Shown piece after piece: positions 1 through 10,589 of a stretch of DNA of 64,000 nt. This DNA comes from Neoceratodus forsteri (taxonomy: Eukaryota; Chordata; Ceratodontiformes; Ceratodontidae). The notes under the pieces are model-generated. The model ran no database searches. It had not been told where the DNA came from and was given only the letters and a program-made list of their open reading frames with translations. The stretch covers positions 490,991,501 to 491,055,500 of the forward strand of contig CM057459.1 of NCBI GenBank assembly GCA_016271365.2. Direction: 5' to 3'. The first letter of the stretch is position 1. Each line of letters opens with the position of its first letter. The position numbers and the translations under genes are program-made.

Positions 1-2338
1 TAGATTTCGAAAAAGCGTTCGATTCGCTAAAATGGGATTTTCTCTACCAAGTATTATCTCGATTTGGTTTCCCTAAACTCTTCTGTTCTTGGATCCAACT
101 TATCTATACAAATCCTCACACTTGTGTGCTTACTAATTTCACATTATCTCAGTCCTTTGCATTAAAAAGAGGCACTCGTCAAGGTTGCCCTTTATCTCCT
201 TCTCTTTTTATTCTTGCTCTCGAAACTCTTGCAATCTATCTCAAACTTAACAAAAATATTAAAGGTATTCCCTTTGGTAGTACATACTATTCATCTCTGT
301 CTTATGCAGATGATATGCTTATTTTGTTAGAAAACTTTAAATTATCCCATCAATCTCTTTATAATTTACTTAATCGCTTCTCCTCTCTTTCTGGCCTATA
401 TGTCAATTATCAAAAGACAGAAATCCTCTCACTGAATGACCTCTGCGATTCTCTAATTAAGACTCACACTCAATTTAGATGGGCCACACAACATATCACC
501 TATCTTGGCATTAAAGATTTCATCAGATCTGAGCAAGATTTGGGACCTAAACATATTACCATTATTAAATGAAGTCAAAAATAACTTGAACAGATGGAAG
601 AATCTTAATTTATCTTTCCCAGGTAAAATATAGTGATCAAAATGAATATTACTCCAAAAATGTTATACTTATTCGCCTGTATTCCTCTTAAAATCCCTTC
701 TCACTTCTTGTATAAAATTGATAAAATGATAGGTAATTTCTTATGGGAAGGACACATTCCCCGTTTCAGCCGTACTAAACTAAGGTCTCATTGGACTCGA
801 GGAGGCTTCAGCCTTCCCTGGTTCAACGCGTATCTCTGGGCTTTTAGAGCTTCACAAACGATTAAATGGTTTACTAAACCAAATGGTAATATTCCCCTCT
901 GGTATGATATGGAGGCATCACTATCTTCTGGACTAACTCCAAACAGCTTCATCTACTTTACTTCCATATCTAAAGCTAAACAAAATCCATCATCAATTCA
1001 TCCATCTATTACTGGTTTAAGATGCATAAATGGTTAAACATTGATCCTACTCTATACGATATATTCCTATTTGGGGTAATCCAAAGCTTACATTGGAAAA
1101 TAAACCCATATATTGTAAATCCTGGTTTCATAAAAATATCCTTTTTCTCAATGACATATTAATGGATAATAACAATGCTCTGGACTCTTTTAGCAACTTG
1201 CAAGCCAAATGGAAAATCCCTAAAACAGAATTCTGGAAATATTTACAGATTAGATTGGCTATCTCTCATATTGCGTTACAACACAACAACTCTCCAACAA
1301 TGCATTCATACATTAATAGTTGGATAAAGATTCACAAAGGCCTAACTAGTACCATTTATAAAGCAATTAGGGATAAACTCCCTAATCAATCTCTCTCGGC
1401 TAGAAATAAATGGAATCAGACACTTCATATTGATATTTCCGACCTTCAATGGAATAATTGTTGGAAACTTTGTCATGATTCCTTTAAAGATGTACAGAAC
1501 AAATTAATTCAATCTAAAATGTTGCATTTATGGTACAATACTCCAGCTCATTTATATAACATCGGCGTAGCATCTAATAGCAATTGTTGGCATTGAAATA
1601 CCCCTGATAGGGATCTCTTACACTTATTATGGTCATGTAATCTTATCTCTAATTTATGGCATGTAGTACTTCAATTTGCTTCTAAGGTTATTGGCAAACC
1701 GATTCCATCGGATCCCAAATTCTGTTTACTTGGCATTTCTGATAATAGAACTAATTTAACTAAATATCATCACAAATGGATCCAGATATTGTTTATGCAA
1801 GTCAAAAGACTTATTCTAACTCGGAAATCTCAATTAATCCCTACCCTGACAGACATTTTAACGCATCTAACCCGTATCTCTTCTTTTGAGAGAATCTCTT
1901 ACTTAATTACTGATAGACTTAGTGAATATTATCTTTGCTGGCAGAGCTATTTCAATTTTCTTCGATCATAACATATGTATACAGTTTCTTTTTTTTTTTA
2001 TTTTATATGGTATCAATCTAATGCAGCTCCTTCTATCTTAAAGCTTCAATCTATAATCATTATTGTATATTCATTTCCTTTTTCTTTGTCACTATTTGTA
2101 CTCTTACTTGGTATAGTGCCATTAGTACATATGTATGATGTGAATTCAGTTCAATACTCTTTATGATCTCTCTGAAGATAATATGCATATTTCTACCATA
2201 TCTTTTACATCCTTTTTTTATATTGTAAATTGTAACTTTTATTTCTTATACATATTTTACCATATATAATTCTCTGTACTGCACTATATCTTGTTTATAT
2301 AATCTCAATTAAAAGATTAACTGCAAAAAAAAGATATC
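1..2338 (+). mobile_element. L1/Tx1-clade LINE, 5' part outside window
   Basis: Non-LTR retrotransposon running in from the left edge. The coding remnant ends at 1971 and is followed by about 360 bases of AT-rich 3' UTR ending in a short A-rich run near 2325-2332. Just downstream, at about 2339, a sequence resumes that recurs in inverted form near 42050-42110 and directly in reverse complement near 50510-50590. The LINE therefore appears to have landed inside that repeat and removed or displaced its outer part. The clade call rests on the reverse transcriptase and C-terminal motifs described for the ORF. The exact insertion junction and target-site duplication are not resolved. Confidence 0.85.
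3..1971 (+). pseudogene. LINE ORF2 remnant: reverse transcriptase and C-terminal domain (L1/Tx1 type)
   Basis: The frame is open from base 3 and starts inside the reverse transcriptase at the conserved DFEKAFDS block. It continues through the RQGCPLSP block (about 177-200) and the catalytic YADD box (about 303-316). Downstream are the KMNITPKMLYLF block (about 640-675), a FLWEG...RGG.SLPWF thumb/connection block (about 740-825), and the L1-type C-terminal Cys-His motif, C-W-x(n)-H-x2-W-x-C, near 1582-1640. The reading frame shifts near 560-632 and near 1040-1063, and a TGA interrupts it at 1594-1596, after which the same frame stays open to 1971. The endonuclease and ORF1 lie outside the window. 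It is inactive. The L1/Tx1 assignment is established family knowledge applied to visible motifs; the host subfamily is unknown. Confidence 0.85.
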
Positions 2339-3195
2339 ATGAAAAAATATTAAATGGTTCAAAAGTTATTCAAAAAACAAGTTTCCCATTATAGTCAATG
2401 GGAAAAGTTAAAAAGTTTGACAGTGTCGCAAATGCAGTTTTTAGTGTCGCAAATGACCTCTGTAGTGTGGCAAATCTGCCATCTTGTTTCCAGTTGGTGG
2501 TCACAGAAATGCTTGGCATTTAAATTTGGGACCCTCTAGGGACAAAATTCTTGCTGTGTTCACCTAGTCGAGTCCTGAGGATGCTAGCCATGTCTTTTGG
2601 GGGGGGGTTTAAACCCCCAGAAATATGTTTTTGAAATTTTTGTAAACAGTAGTGTTGCAAAGTAGTGTCGCACATTTGACACTTTTGTGATTTTTTTTGA
2701 AAGCGTCACAAATCACGACACTACTTTGCGACACTATGCCCAAAAGAATAGGAAGTCTTTGCCACCTTGCTACAAAAGAACAGTTTGGTCATTTGGGCTG
2801 AAATTTGGAGGGACGAAAGCCAAGATCCCACAGATGTGCCTTTTTGTGGTTTGGTGACAAAATATTAGAGGGATGTAAAGTTACAGCTCTCCAAAGTTGA
2901 TGATATTTCCCATAGGCTAACATTACGGCGTACTCTGTGCCTTTTGGGGCCTGTATCTCGAAAATGCTTCGAGATATGGACTTTTCATCGGAAAAATGTT
3001 TGGCCCCCTGTTCTAAGTGCAAAACTAGCCAGAAAAGTCAAAAATAATATGAGATTTTAATTTTATTTCTAAGTCATACGGTTCCTGAGATATAAGCAAT
3101 TTAGTATTCCAAGTGTTAATTTTCTACTCCGAGGCCCATTATTATGCACACATTCTTTGTATTCACTGTGCTTCTGAATGCAGCCTTTGAGGAAA
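2339..3195. repeat. Non-coding dispersed repeat, copy 1, with internal word repeats
   Basis: The segment has no credible ORF. Its left edge (AATATT, then a TAACTTTTGAA-like block on the minus strand, then CCCATTATAG) recurs at about 42050-42110 and 50510-50590 in the opposite orientation. Between 2420 and 2740 the words GTGTCGCAAAT and GACACTACTTTGCGAC recur several times. From about 2770 to 3190 the text matches the reverse complement of 41440-41650, including CCGAGGCCCATTATTATGCA against its counterpart near 41475. It leads directly into the 6-bp satellite, as does the second copy at 40722-41650. It behaves as a dispersed composite element of unknown class. Confidence 0.7.
2651..2737. repeat. 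Perfect-looking hairpin built of GTCGCAAAGTAG arms
   Basis: Two arms of about 20 bases (AGTGTTGCAAAGTAGTGTCG and its near-exact reverse complement) flank a roughly 45-base loop that itself contains smaller TGTGA/TCACA inverted words. The hairpin lies within the word-repeat core of the flanking non-coding repeat. Similar TGACACTA/TTTGTGACAC words recur at 16430-16690. Confidence 0.7.
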
Positions 3196-3725
3196 AAAAG
3201 GTGTGTGCATTTCCATTACTGTTACAGTTAGCATTTCCACTTGCGTTTCCTTAATCATTTGCATTAGCGTTCCCGTTTACGTCATTGTGTGCGTTACCAT
3301 TTGTGCTTGCATTTGCATTTGTGTTACTCTTAACATTTGCATTTCCATTACTGTTTTTGTTTGCATTTCCTTTTGCGTCACCATGTGCATTACCATTTGT
3401 GTTTGCAAATGCGATTCAATTTGCATTTCCATTTGCGTTTCTGTTTCTTTTGGCATCATTGTTGGTGTTACTTAAGCATTTGCATTTCCTATTGCGTTAC
3501 TGTGACTGTGTGCATTAAGATTAATGTTTGCATACGTGCTTGCATTTGCTTTTTACTTTGTGCTCCTGTTTCCTTTGGCATGATCGTTGGTGTAACCATA
3601 AGTGTTTGCATTTCCAATTGCGTTACCGTGAACGTGTGTGTTACCATTTGCGTTTGTGTAAGCGCTTGCATTTGCATTTCCATTTTTGTTACTGTTCCCT
3701 TTGGTGTCATCGTTGGTGTTACTGA
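3196..3725 (+). repeat. Degenerate 6-bp satellite (GCATTT-like), copy 1
   Basis: Reading from the first GCATTT, the sequence divides into consecutive hexamers, nearly all of the form NNNTTT, NCATTT or GCGTTN, for more than 70 units with very few phase breaks. Individual units have diverged strongly, so this is an old six-base tandem repeat kept in register. Because 6 is a multiple of 3, several frames on both strands stay open by chance and give low-complexity translations rich in C, I, V and S or in Q, M and T. These should not be called genes. A reverse-complement copy occupies 40722-41440. Confidence 0.8.
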
Positions 3726-3730
3726 AATTT

Positions 3731-4254
3731 GGAGGGTGTTGAGTGGATGTCCTGGAGATGTGAATTATACTGTTTACATGCTTTCCAAATAATTCACTGC
3801 AGAGATACTGCATGACGCAGTTAATATTTTGCTCATAGTGTTCTGCATGGTGCTACTACCTTTAAATTAATAGCGTAGGTAGCCATTGTGACTCGGAGGT
3901 GCCTTGCAGTGGCTTTGCATGTAGAACATTAACAGGTGTGGAATTATGCCACCCCGATGAATGAAACTTTGGTTCATTATGCTTAAATAACTTCTGAACT
4001 GTGTGTACAATTTATCTGGCATTTGGAATGTACAAAGATTTCTATTTCATCTTTCACTGTGCCATTTTTAGGTCGCTGGCACTTACGGTTGCTCAATTAT
4101 ATATATTATGTTGTTTGCTCATCGTGCTGTGTGACTGTTGAACGGATGTACACAATTCTGGACACATGGTGTGGCATGGTACATGTCTTCATTTAAAAAT
4201 TTTCATTTCGGTCAATCATACAATTTTTGCACAGTCAAGTGACAAACAAATCAC
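3731..4254. other. No recognised feature
   Basis: AT-rich non-coding DNA between the hexamer satellite and the 143-bp array. I see no coding potential, no clear repeat boundary and no structured RNA. Confidence 0.5.
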
Positions 4255-7200
4255 ATGATGGGAGTGTGGGGCCTGATATTGGCTCCTGAGTACTGAGCCA
4301 GAGCCCAACTAAAGGGATACACATGAATGATATACCTACCTGATAACAGCTGCAGACAAGTTAGGACACTCAGGAGTTGCATGGTGTCAGCCAGCTAATA
4401 CCCCCCAGAACAGGTATTGTACTGTATGTTGATTTTAGAGCTGCTGCTCAACTGAAGTGATGGATATGAATTTTATAGCTATGTGATATCAGATGGACAC
4501 TAATTAGGACACTGAGGAGTTTAATGACATCAGCCAGGCAATGCCCTCCACCCCCCCAGAGCAGTTATTGGATCTTGAGTGCAGATCCACATCCTAAGTA
4601 AAGCCATGGAAACAAACATTGTACCTCTGTGATATTAGCTGCACAGAAGTTAGTACACTGAGGGTTGCACAGCCTCAGCCAGGCAATGCCCCTACCCCCT
4701 AGACCAGATATTGGATGTTGAGCACAGAGCCAGAGCCCAATTAAAGGCATACAAATAAATGGCATACCTCCCTAATACCAGCTGCACACAAGTTAGCACA
4801 CTGAGGAGTTGCATGGGCTCAGACAGGCAATGCCCCCACCCTCCTAGAACAGGCATTGGATCCTGAGTATAGACCAGAACCCAACTAAAAGCATACACAT
4901 GGGCTGTGTACCTCCCTGATATGAGCTGCACACAACTTAGGATTCTGAGGAGTTTCATGGCCTCAGCCAGGCAATGCCTCCACCCCCCGAGCATGTATTG
5001 GATCCTGAGTACAGAGCCACAGCCCAAGTAAAGGCATGGATATCAACTTTATATCTATGTGATACCAGCTGCACAGAAGTTAGGACACTGAGGAGTTGCA
5101 TGGGCTGAGCCAGGCAATGCCCGCACCCCTCAGGCCAGATATTGGATCCTGAGTACAGAGCAAGAGCCCAACTAAAGGCATACACATGAATGGTATACCA
5201 CCCTGATAAGAACTGTAGACAAGTTAGGACACTGAGTAGTTTCATGGCCTCTGCGAGGCAATGCCCCCACCCCCCACAGACCATGCATTAGATCCTGAGT
5301 GCAGAGTCACAGCCCAAGTAAAGCCATGGAAATCAACATTGTACTTCTGTGATACCAGCTACATAGAGGTTAGGACACTGAGGAGTTGCATGGGCTCAGC
5401 CAGGCAATGCCCCTACCCCCGAGACCAGATATTGGATCCTGAGTACAGAGCCAGAGCCCAATTAAAGGCATACACATGAACAGTATACTTCCCTGATAAC
5501 AGCTGAACGCAAGTTAGGAGACTGAAGAGTTCCACGGACTCAGACTTGCAATGCCCGGCCCCCCAACCAGGTATTGGATCCTGAGTGCAGAGCCACAGCC
5601 CAAGTAAAGCCATGGATATCAACATTATACCTCAGTCATACCAGCTGCACAGAAGTTAGGACACTGAGGAGTTGCACGGCCTCAGACAGGCAATGGCCCC
5701 ACCCCCTAGACCAGATATTGGATCCTGAGTACAGAGCCAGAGCTCAACTAAAGGCATACACATGAACAGTATATCTCCCTGATACCAGCTGCACACAAGT
5801 TAGGACACTGAGGAGTTGCATGGTCTTAGCCAGCTAATACCCCTCAGACCAGGTATTGTACCTTGATTGTAGAGCTACTGCTCAGCTGAAGTCATGGATA
5901 TGAATGCAATAGCTCCATGATATAAGCTGGACACTAGCTAGGACACTGAGGAGTTTCATGGGCTTAGCAGGCAATGCCCCCACCCCCAGACCAGATATTG
6001 GATCCTGAGTACTGAGCCAGAGCCCAAGTAAAGCCATGGACATCAATGTTATGCCTCCTTGATACCAGCTGCACAGAAGTTAGGACACTGAGAAGTTGCA
6101 TAGGCTTAGCAGGCAATGCCCCCAACCCCTAGATCAGATATTGGATCCTGAGTACTGAGCCAGAGCCCAAGTAAAGGCATAGACATGAATGGTATACTTC
6201 CCTGATAAGAGCTGTACACATCTTAGGACACTGAGAACTTTCATGGCCTCAGCCAGGCAATGCCCCCATCCCTCCCAGACCATGTATTGGATCCTGAGTG
6301 TAGAGCCACAGCCCAAGTAAAGCCATGGATATCAACATTAAACCTCTGTGATACCAGGTGCACAGAAGTTAGGACACTGAGGAACTGCACAGGCTCAGTC
6401 AGGCAATGGCCCCACCCCCCTAGACCAGATATTGGATCCTGAGTACAGAGCTGGAGCCCAACTAAAGGCACTGACAGGAACGGTATACCTCCCTGATACC
6501 AGCTGCACACAAGTTAGAACACTGAGGATTTGCATGGTCTCAGCCAGCTAATACCCCCCAAGACCAGGTATTTTATCTTGACTGTAGAGCTACTGCTCAA
6601 CTGAAGTCATGGATATGAATGGTATAGCTCCATGATATCAGCTGGACACTAGTTAGGACACTGAGGAGTTTCATGGCATCAGCCAGGCAATGACGTGGAA
6701 CCTTTGTAAAAGAGCCATGGCTCAGAGGTATTTGTAATCCTAGACTTGAAAAATGAATAAATAAAATGCCCCCCAGGTGATCTATTGGATCCTGAATTCA
6801 GAGCCACAGCCCAAGTAAAGCCATGAACATCAACATTATGCCTCCATGATACCAGCTACACAGAAGTTAGGACACTGAGGAGTTGCACGGGCTTAGCAGG
6901 CAATGTCCCCACCCCAGACCAGATTTTGGATCCTGAGTACAGAGCCAGAGCCCAACTAAAGGCATACACATGAACGGTATACTTTCCTGACAAGAGCTGT
7001 ACACAAGTTAGGAGACTGAAGAGTTGCACTGGCTCAGATTAGCAGTGCCCCCCCGACCAGGTATTGGATCCTGATTGCAGAGTCACAGCCCAAGTAAAGC
7101 CATGGATATCAATGTTATACCACCATCATACCAGCTGCACAGAAGTTACGACACTGGGGAGTTTCATGGCATCAGCCAGGCAATACCCCCACACCCCAGA

Positions 7201-8040
7201 CCATGTATTGGATCCTGAATGCAGATTCACAGCCCAAGTAAAGCCATGGACATCAGCATAATAGCTCAGTGATACCAGCTGCATAGAAGTTAGGACACTA
7301 AGGAGTTGCACAGGCTTAGCAGGTAATGTCCCCACCCCCAAGACCAGATATTGGATCCTGAGTACTGAGCTAGAGCCCAAGTAAAGGCATAGACATGAAC
7401 GGTATAGTTCCCTGATACCAGCTGCACACAAGTTAGGACACTGAGGAGTTGCATGGTCTCAGCCAGCTAATACCCCCCTTCCCCAGACCAGGCATTGTAT
7501 CTTGATTGTAGAGCTACTGCTCAACTGAAGTCATGGATATGAATGTATAGCTCCATGATATCAGCTGGACACTAGTTAGGATACTGTGGAGTTGCATGGT
7601 CTCAGCCAGGCAATGACCATACCCTCCCCCCATCCAGATCAGGTATTGGATCCTGAGTGCAGAGGCACAGCCTAAGTAAAGTCATGCATATCAACAGCAT
7701 GCCTCCCTGAAAACAGCTGTGCACAAGTTAGGAGAGTGAGTGGTTCCTTGCTGTCAGTCAGGCAATGCACCCCTCCCTCACAGACCAGGTATTGGATGCT
7801 GAGGCAGAGTACTAATTAAGTGATTGACATCAACAGAATACCATTCTGATACTAGGTCCTCAGAAGTTAGGGTGATAAAGAGTTGCATGGCGTCAGCCAT
7901 GCAATGGGTCAACCCCAGACCAGGTACCCACAGTGCATAGCCACAACCACAGTTAAGGTATGGACATCAATGTAATACCTCCCTGATACCATGTGCACAG
8001 AGGTTTGGGCACTTGCAGTTGTTTTGTTAGCACTGTAAAC
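4255..8040 (+). repeat. 143-bp tandem satellite array, well-ordered part (about 26 units)
   Basis: Landmarks such as TTGGATCCTGAGT, TTAGGACACTGAGGAGTTGCATGG and CAGCCAGGCAATGCCCCCACC recur every 142-145 bases; examples of the first landmark are near 4856, 4998 and 5142. Three unit types are visible. One reads GAGCCCAACTAAAGGCATACACATGAA (first 20 bases diagnostic), one reads ACAGCCCAAGTAAAGCCATG with ATCAACATTATACC, and one reads CTGCTCAACTGAAGTCATGG with GGACACTAGTTAGG. The first two alternate over much of 4999-5860, giving a higher-order period near 286, with the third type appearing every few units. Short ORFs across it are repeat artefacts. Confidence 0.9.
6700..6775 (+). mobile_element. 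Short insertion inside one satellite unit, A-rich 3' end
   Basis: One 143-bp unit is interrupted after CAGGCAATG by about 70-80 unrelated bases ending in AAAAATGAATAAATAAA, after which the unit resumes with ATGCCCCCC. The repeated AATG at both sides could be a short target-site duplication. An A-rich end preceded by unrelated sequence suggests a tiny 5'-truncated retroposon, but the source family is not recognised. Confidence 0.45.
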
Positions 8041-8472
8041 ACATCATCATTACTACTGAATACTTATAATAAACACACTTTGCGTCTGTAGTTAGAAAAA
8101 ATATTTATATAAAAGCATTTTGTAGAAAAATAAATGTACATAATAGTTTTCTATTTTTGATTGCAAAAAAAATCTTGATTTGAATAGTAGAATTTAGAAA
8201 CAAATAATAAATATGATATAAAATGTGCTTTGAATATCAAATACTGATTTTTAACATGTAAGAGATGGGGAGGTGTGCTGACCCAGTTGAGGCGGCACAG
8301 TCCAGGAAACTGAAGCCATGTAGAGGTGCACTGGAAGTGGAAACTGCTGCACCATGGAGGAGATACCGGTCTTGTGGAGGGCCATTCAGCTGCAGTCAGG
8401 GAGACTGGATGCTGCTGCATGCGGTGGGGTGGTGCTGTTCTGCCCCGTGGCATCTCTATCCATGTCTACAGG
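8041..8472. other. Gap between satellite and last Myb exon (probable 3' UTR)
   Basis: 8041-8240 is AT-rich without recognised content. 8250-8472 is GC-richer and lies directly downstream (minus strand) of the stop codon of the Myb-like relic, so it is the likely 3' UTR or a decayed continuation. The overlapping ORFs here on both strands show no domain. Confidence 0.4.
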
Positions 8473-8839
8473 CTAAAGAAGAAGGCTGTCCATCCTCTGC
8501 TGTGCCTGCAACAGGGACAGAATTTGCTGCTGTCCCTGAAGCAGGCGGTCAACCTTCTGCTCGAGCCTGTCTACCTGTATAGAGAGCTCACGGAGCGATG
8601 ATCTTCTTTCAGCACCTGTGAACAGAAAATAGACAAATCAATATGTTACATTGCTAAGTGTACTTTAGTGGTAGATGTTATAACGATCTCCATAAAGTGG
8701 ATAAGTTTGTATGCTTAATAGTTCAAAATGCTAAGACAAGTGCTGGCCCTCACTTTTGAACAACAGGAATAATTTGCTCAGTAAGATGTACATTTCAAGT
8801 TCAGTAATAGACAGACTATTTAATATGTTGATGATACCA

Positions 8840-10470
8840 CTTGAAGAGAAGTAACAAATATGAGTAGTTGCATGTAGTCAGCCATGCATTGCACAACCCC
8901 CCGTCCCACCAAGAAGAGGTACACGCTCATCAGTGTACATCTATATCACAAGTTATTCTTCTGAGTAGCTGCATGGTGTCAGTCAGGCAATGATCAGAGG
9001 TCCGCTAGGCCTAGGATTGCACCCTACATGGAGTAGAGCAAAAGTAACAAATATGAGCACTTGCATGTCGTCAGCCATGCATTGGGCCACCACCCCCCCA
9101 CACCCAACAAGAAGAGGTATACGCTCATGAGTGTACATCTATGTCACAAAATATTAGTCTGAGTAGTTGCATGGGGGCAGTCAGGCAATGAACAGACTTC
9201 TGCTAGGATTGGGATTGCACCCTACATGGAGAAGTGCATCAACGTATAGGTATCTTACTATTGTATGATATTCAACTGAGTTTTTGCATTTTTTATCAGC
9301 CATATAATGACCCCCCCCCCATCTCAGGAATCAGGAAGACGATCTTGAGTCCACAGACACATATCAAGTAAAGAAATCAGCATGCATGTGATATACTTGT
9401 GATGTTAGGTCACCATAACTTAGGACACTGAGTAATTGCATGGCGTCGGGCAGACAGCACTTAAATATTCTATTTCATGAACAGGATAATTAGTGCAGAA
9501 GCATGACCAAAGTAAAGGCATTAAAGTTATCTTATATATCCATGATAGGGGGTGAACTGCATTCATGACACTGACTACTTCCATGGATACAGCTGGAAAC
9601 TGACAGTTTGTTCTACATGGTAGGTGCAAGATTCTGACTTAAAATGTGTAGCACAAGTAGGAGCATGAACATGTATGTCATATTACCCTGTTTAGCAGCT
9701 GCAGAGAAGTTAAGAGAGGTTTGTTCATGAATATTATTCCTGCAAGATACTAGCTGAATGCAAGTTATTACACTGTGAGTTGCATGGATTCAGACAGACA
9801 ATGTCACCACTCCCCCACAGATCAGGTATTGGCTCCTGAGTACTGAGGATATTTCAAGGAAAGCCAGTGACAGCAATGCCAGCTGTTGTTGATAACAGGT
9901 ATACACAACTTAGGACAGTGAGGAATTGCTTGGCTCACTTACACAATGGTCAAGTACCATTCATATACCAATACTAAATGCTAAACACATACCATTTAAA
10001 GCCGTACATATCAATATTAGATGTGCACATGCACTGAACATCATTTACAGGAGTCTAAGTGTTGTGCTACAGCTTGTTGATGTCAGCTGAACAGTAGTCA
10101 GTACACTGAATACTTCATGGCGTCAGGCACAGCCACACATACAAGACCAGGTACGGTGTTCTGAGTAGCGAGCCACATGTCAACTGCAGTCACAAATTGT
10201 TATACTCTGTTAATGTGATAGGAACTGTTAACATTCATGCTGCAGCTATCTGATACAAGGTGACTACAACTTAGGAGGCTGATGAGCTGCACGGTGTCAG
10301 GCAGGCAATGTCACAACCACCTCTGGACCAGGTATTAGATCCTGGCTGAAGAAGCATGTCTCACATTAACTTATTTACATTTATGTTAATTATCTGCAGA
10401 TATCAACTGAATATAATATATTAACCACCATTTCACTAGCTTATTGAGATGAAGATGTTGAAGTGGTATT
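8840..10470 (+). repeat. 143-bp satellite, diverged part within Myb intron 3
   Basis: Degenerate units carrying AGTTGCATGGTGTCAGTCAGGCAATG and GTTAGGACACTGA landmarks. Between about 8851 and 9240 two neighbouring units share an expanded period near 185 bases (GTAACAAATATGAG ... GCACCCTACATGGAG), a local higher-order duplication. Divergence is much greater than in 4255-8040. Confidence 0.75.
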
Positions 10471-10589
10471 TCTCTAGTTGACCACAAATGTGTGTAGTAT
10501 ATTGCAACACTTACGTTCAGCACCGCCATCTGCCTCTTCCTTCACTGCATGCAGTGGCTGATGTTATGCAGTCTCCCTTGAAGCTAGAA

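Noticed and set aside
3203..3813. Overlapping ORFs of 60-151 codons on both strands
   Set aside because: Same six-base satellite artefact as the second copy at 40.7-41.4 kb.
4565..7431. Many 60-111 codon ORFs with recurring WALALYSGSNIW-type text
   Set aside because: They are translations of the 143-bp tandem repeat; unit length is not a multiple of three, and frames drift between units.
4255..8040. CRISPR-like array of regular repeats
   Set aside because: Units are contiguous 143-bp satellite monomers with no short repeat/unique spacer structure, in a vertebrate-type genome.
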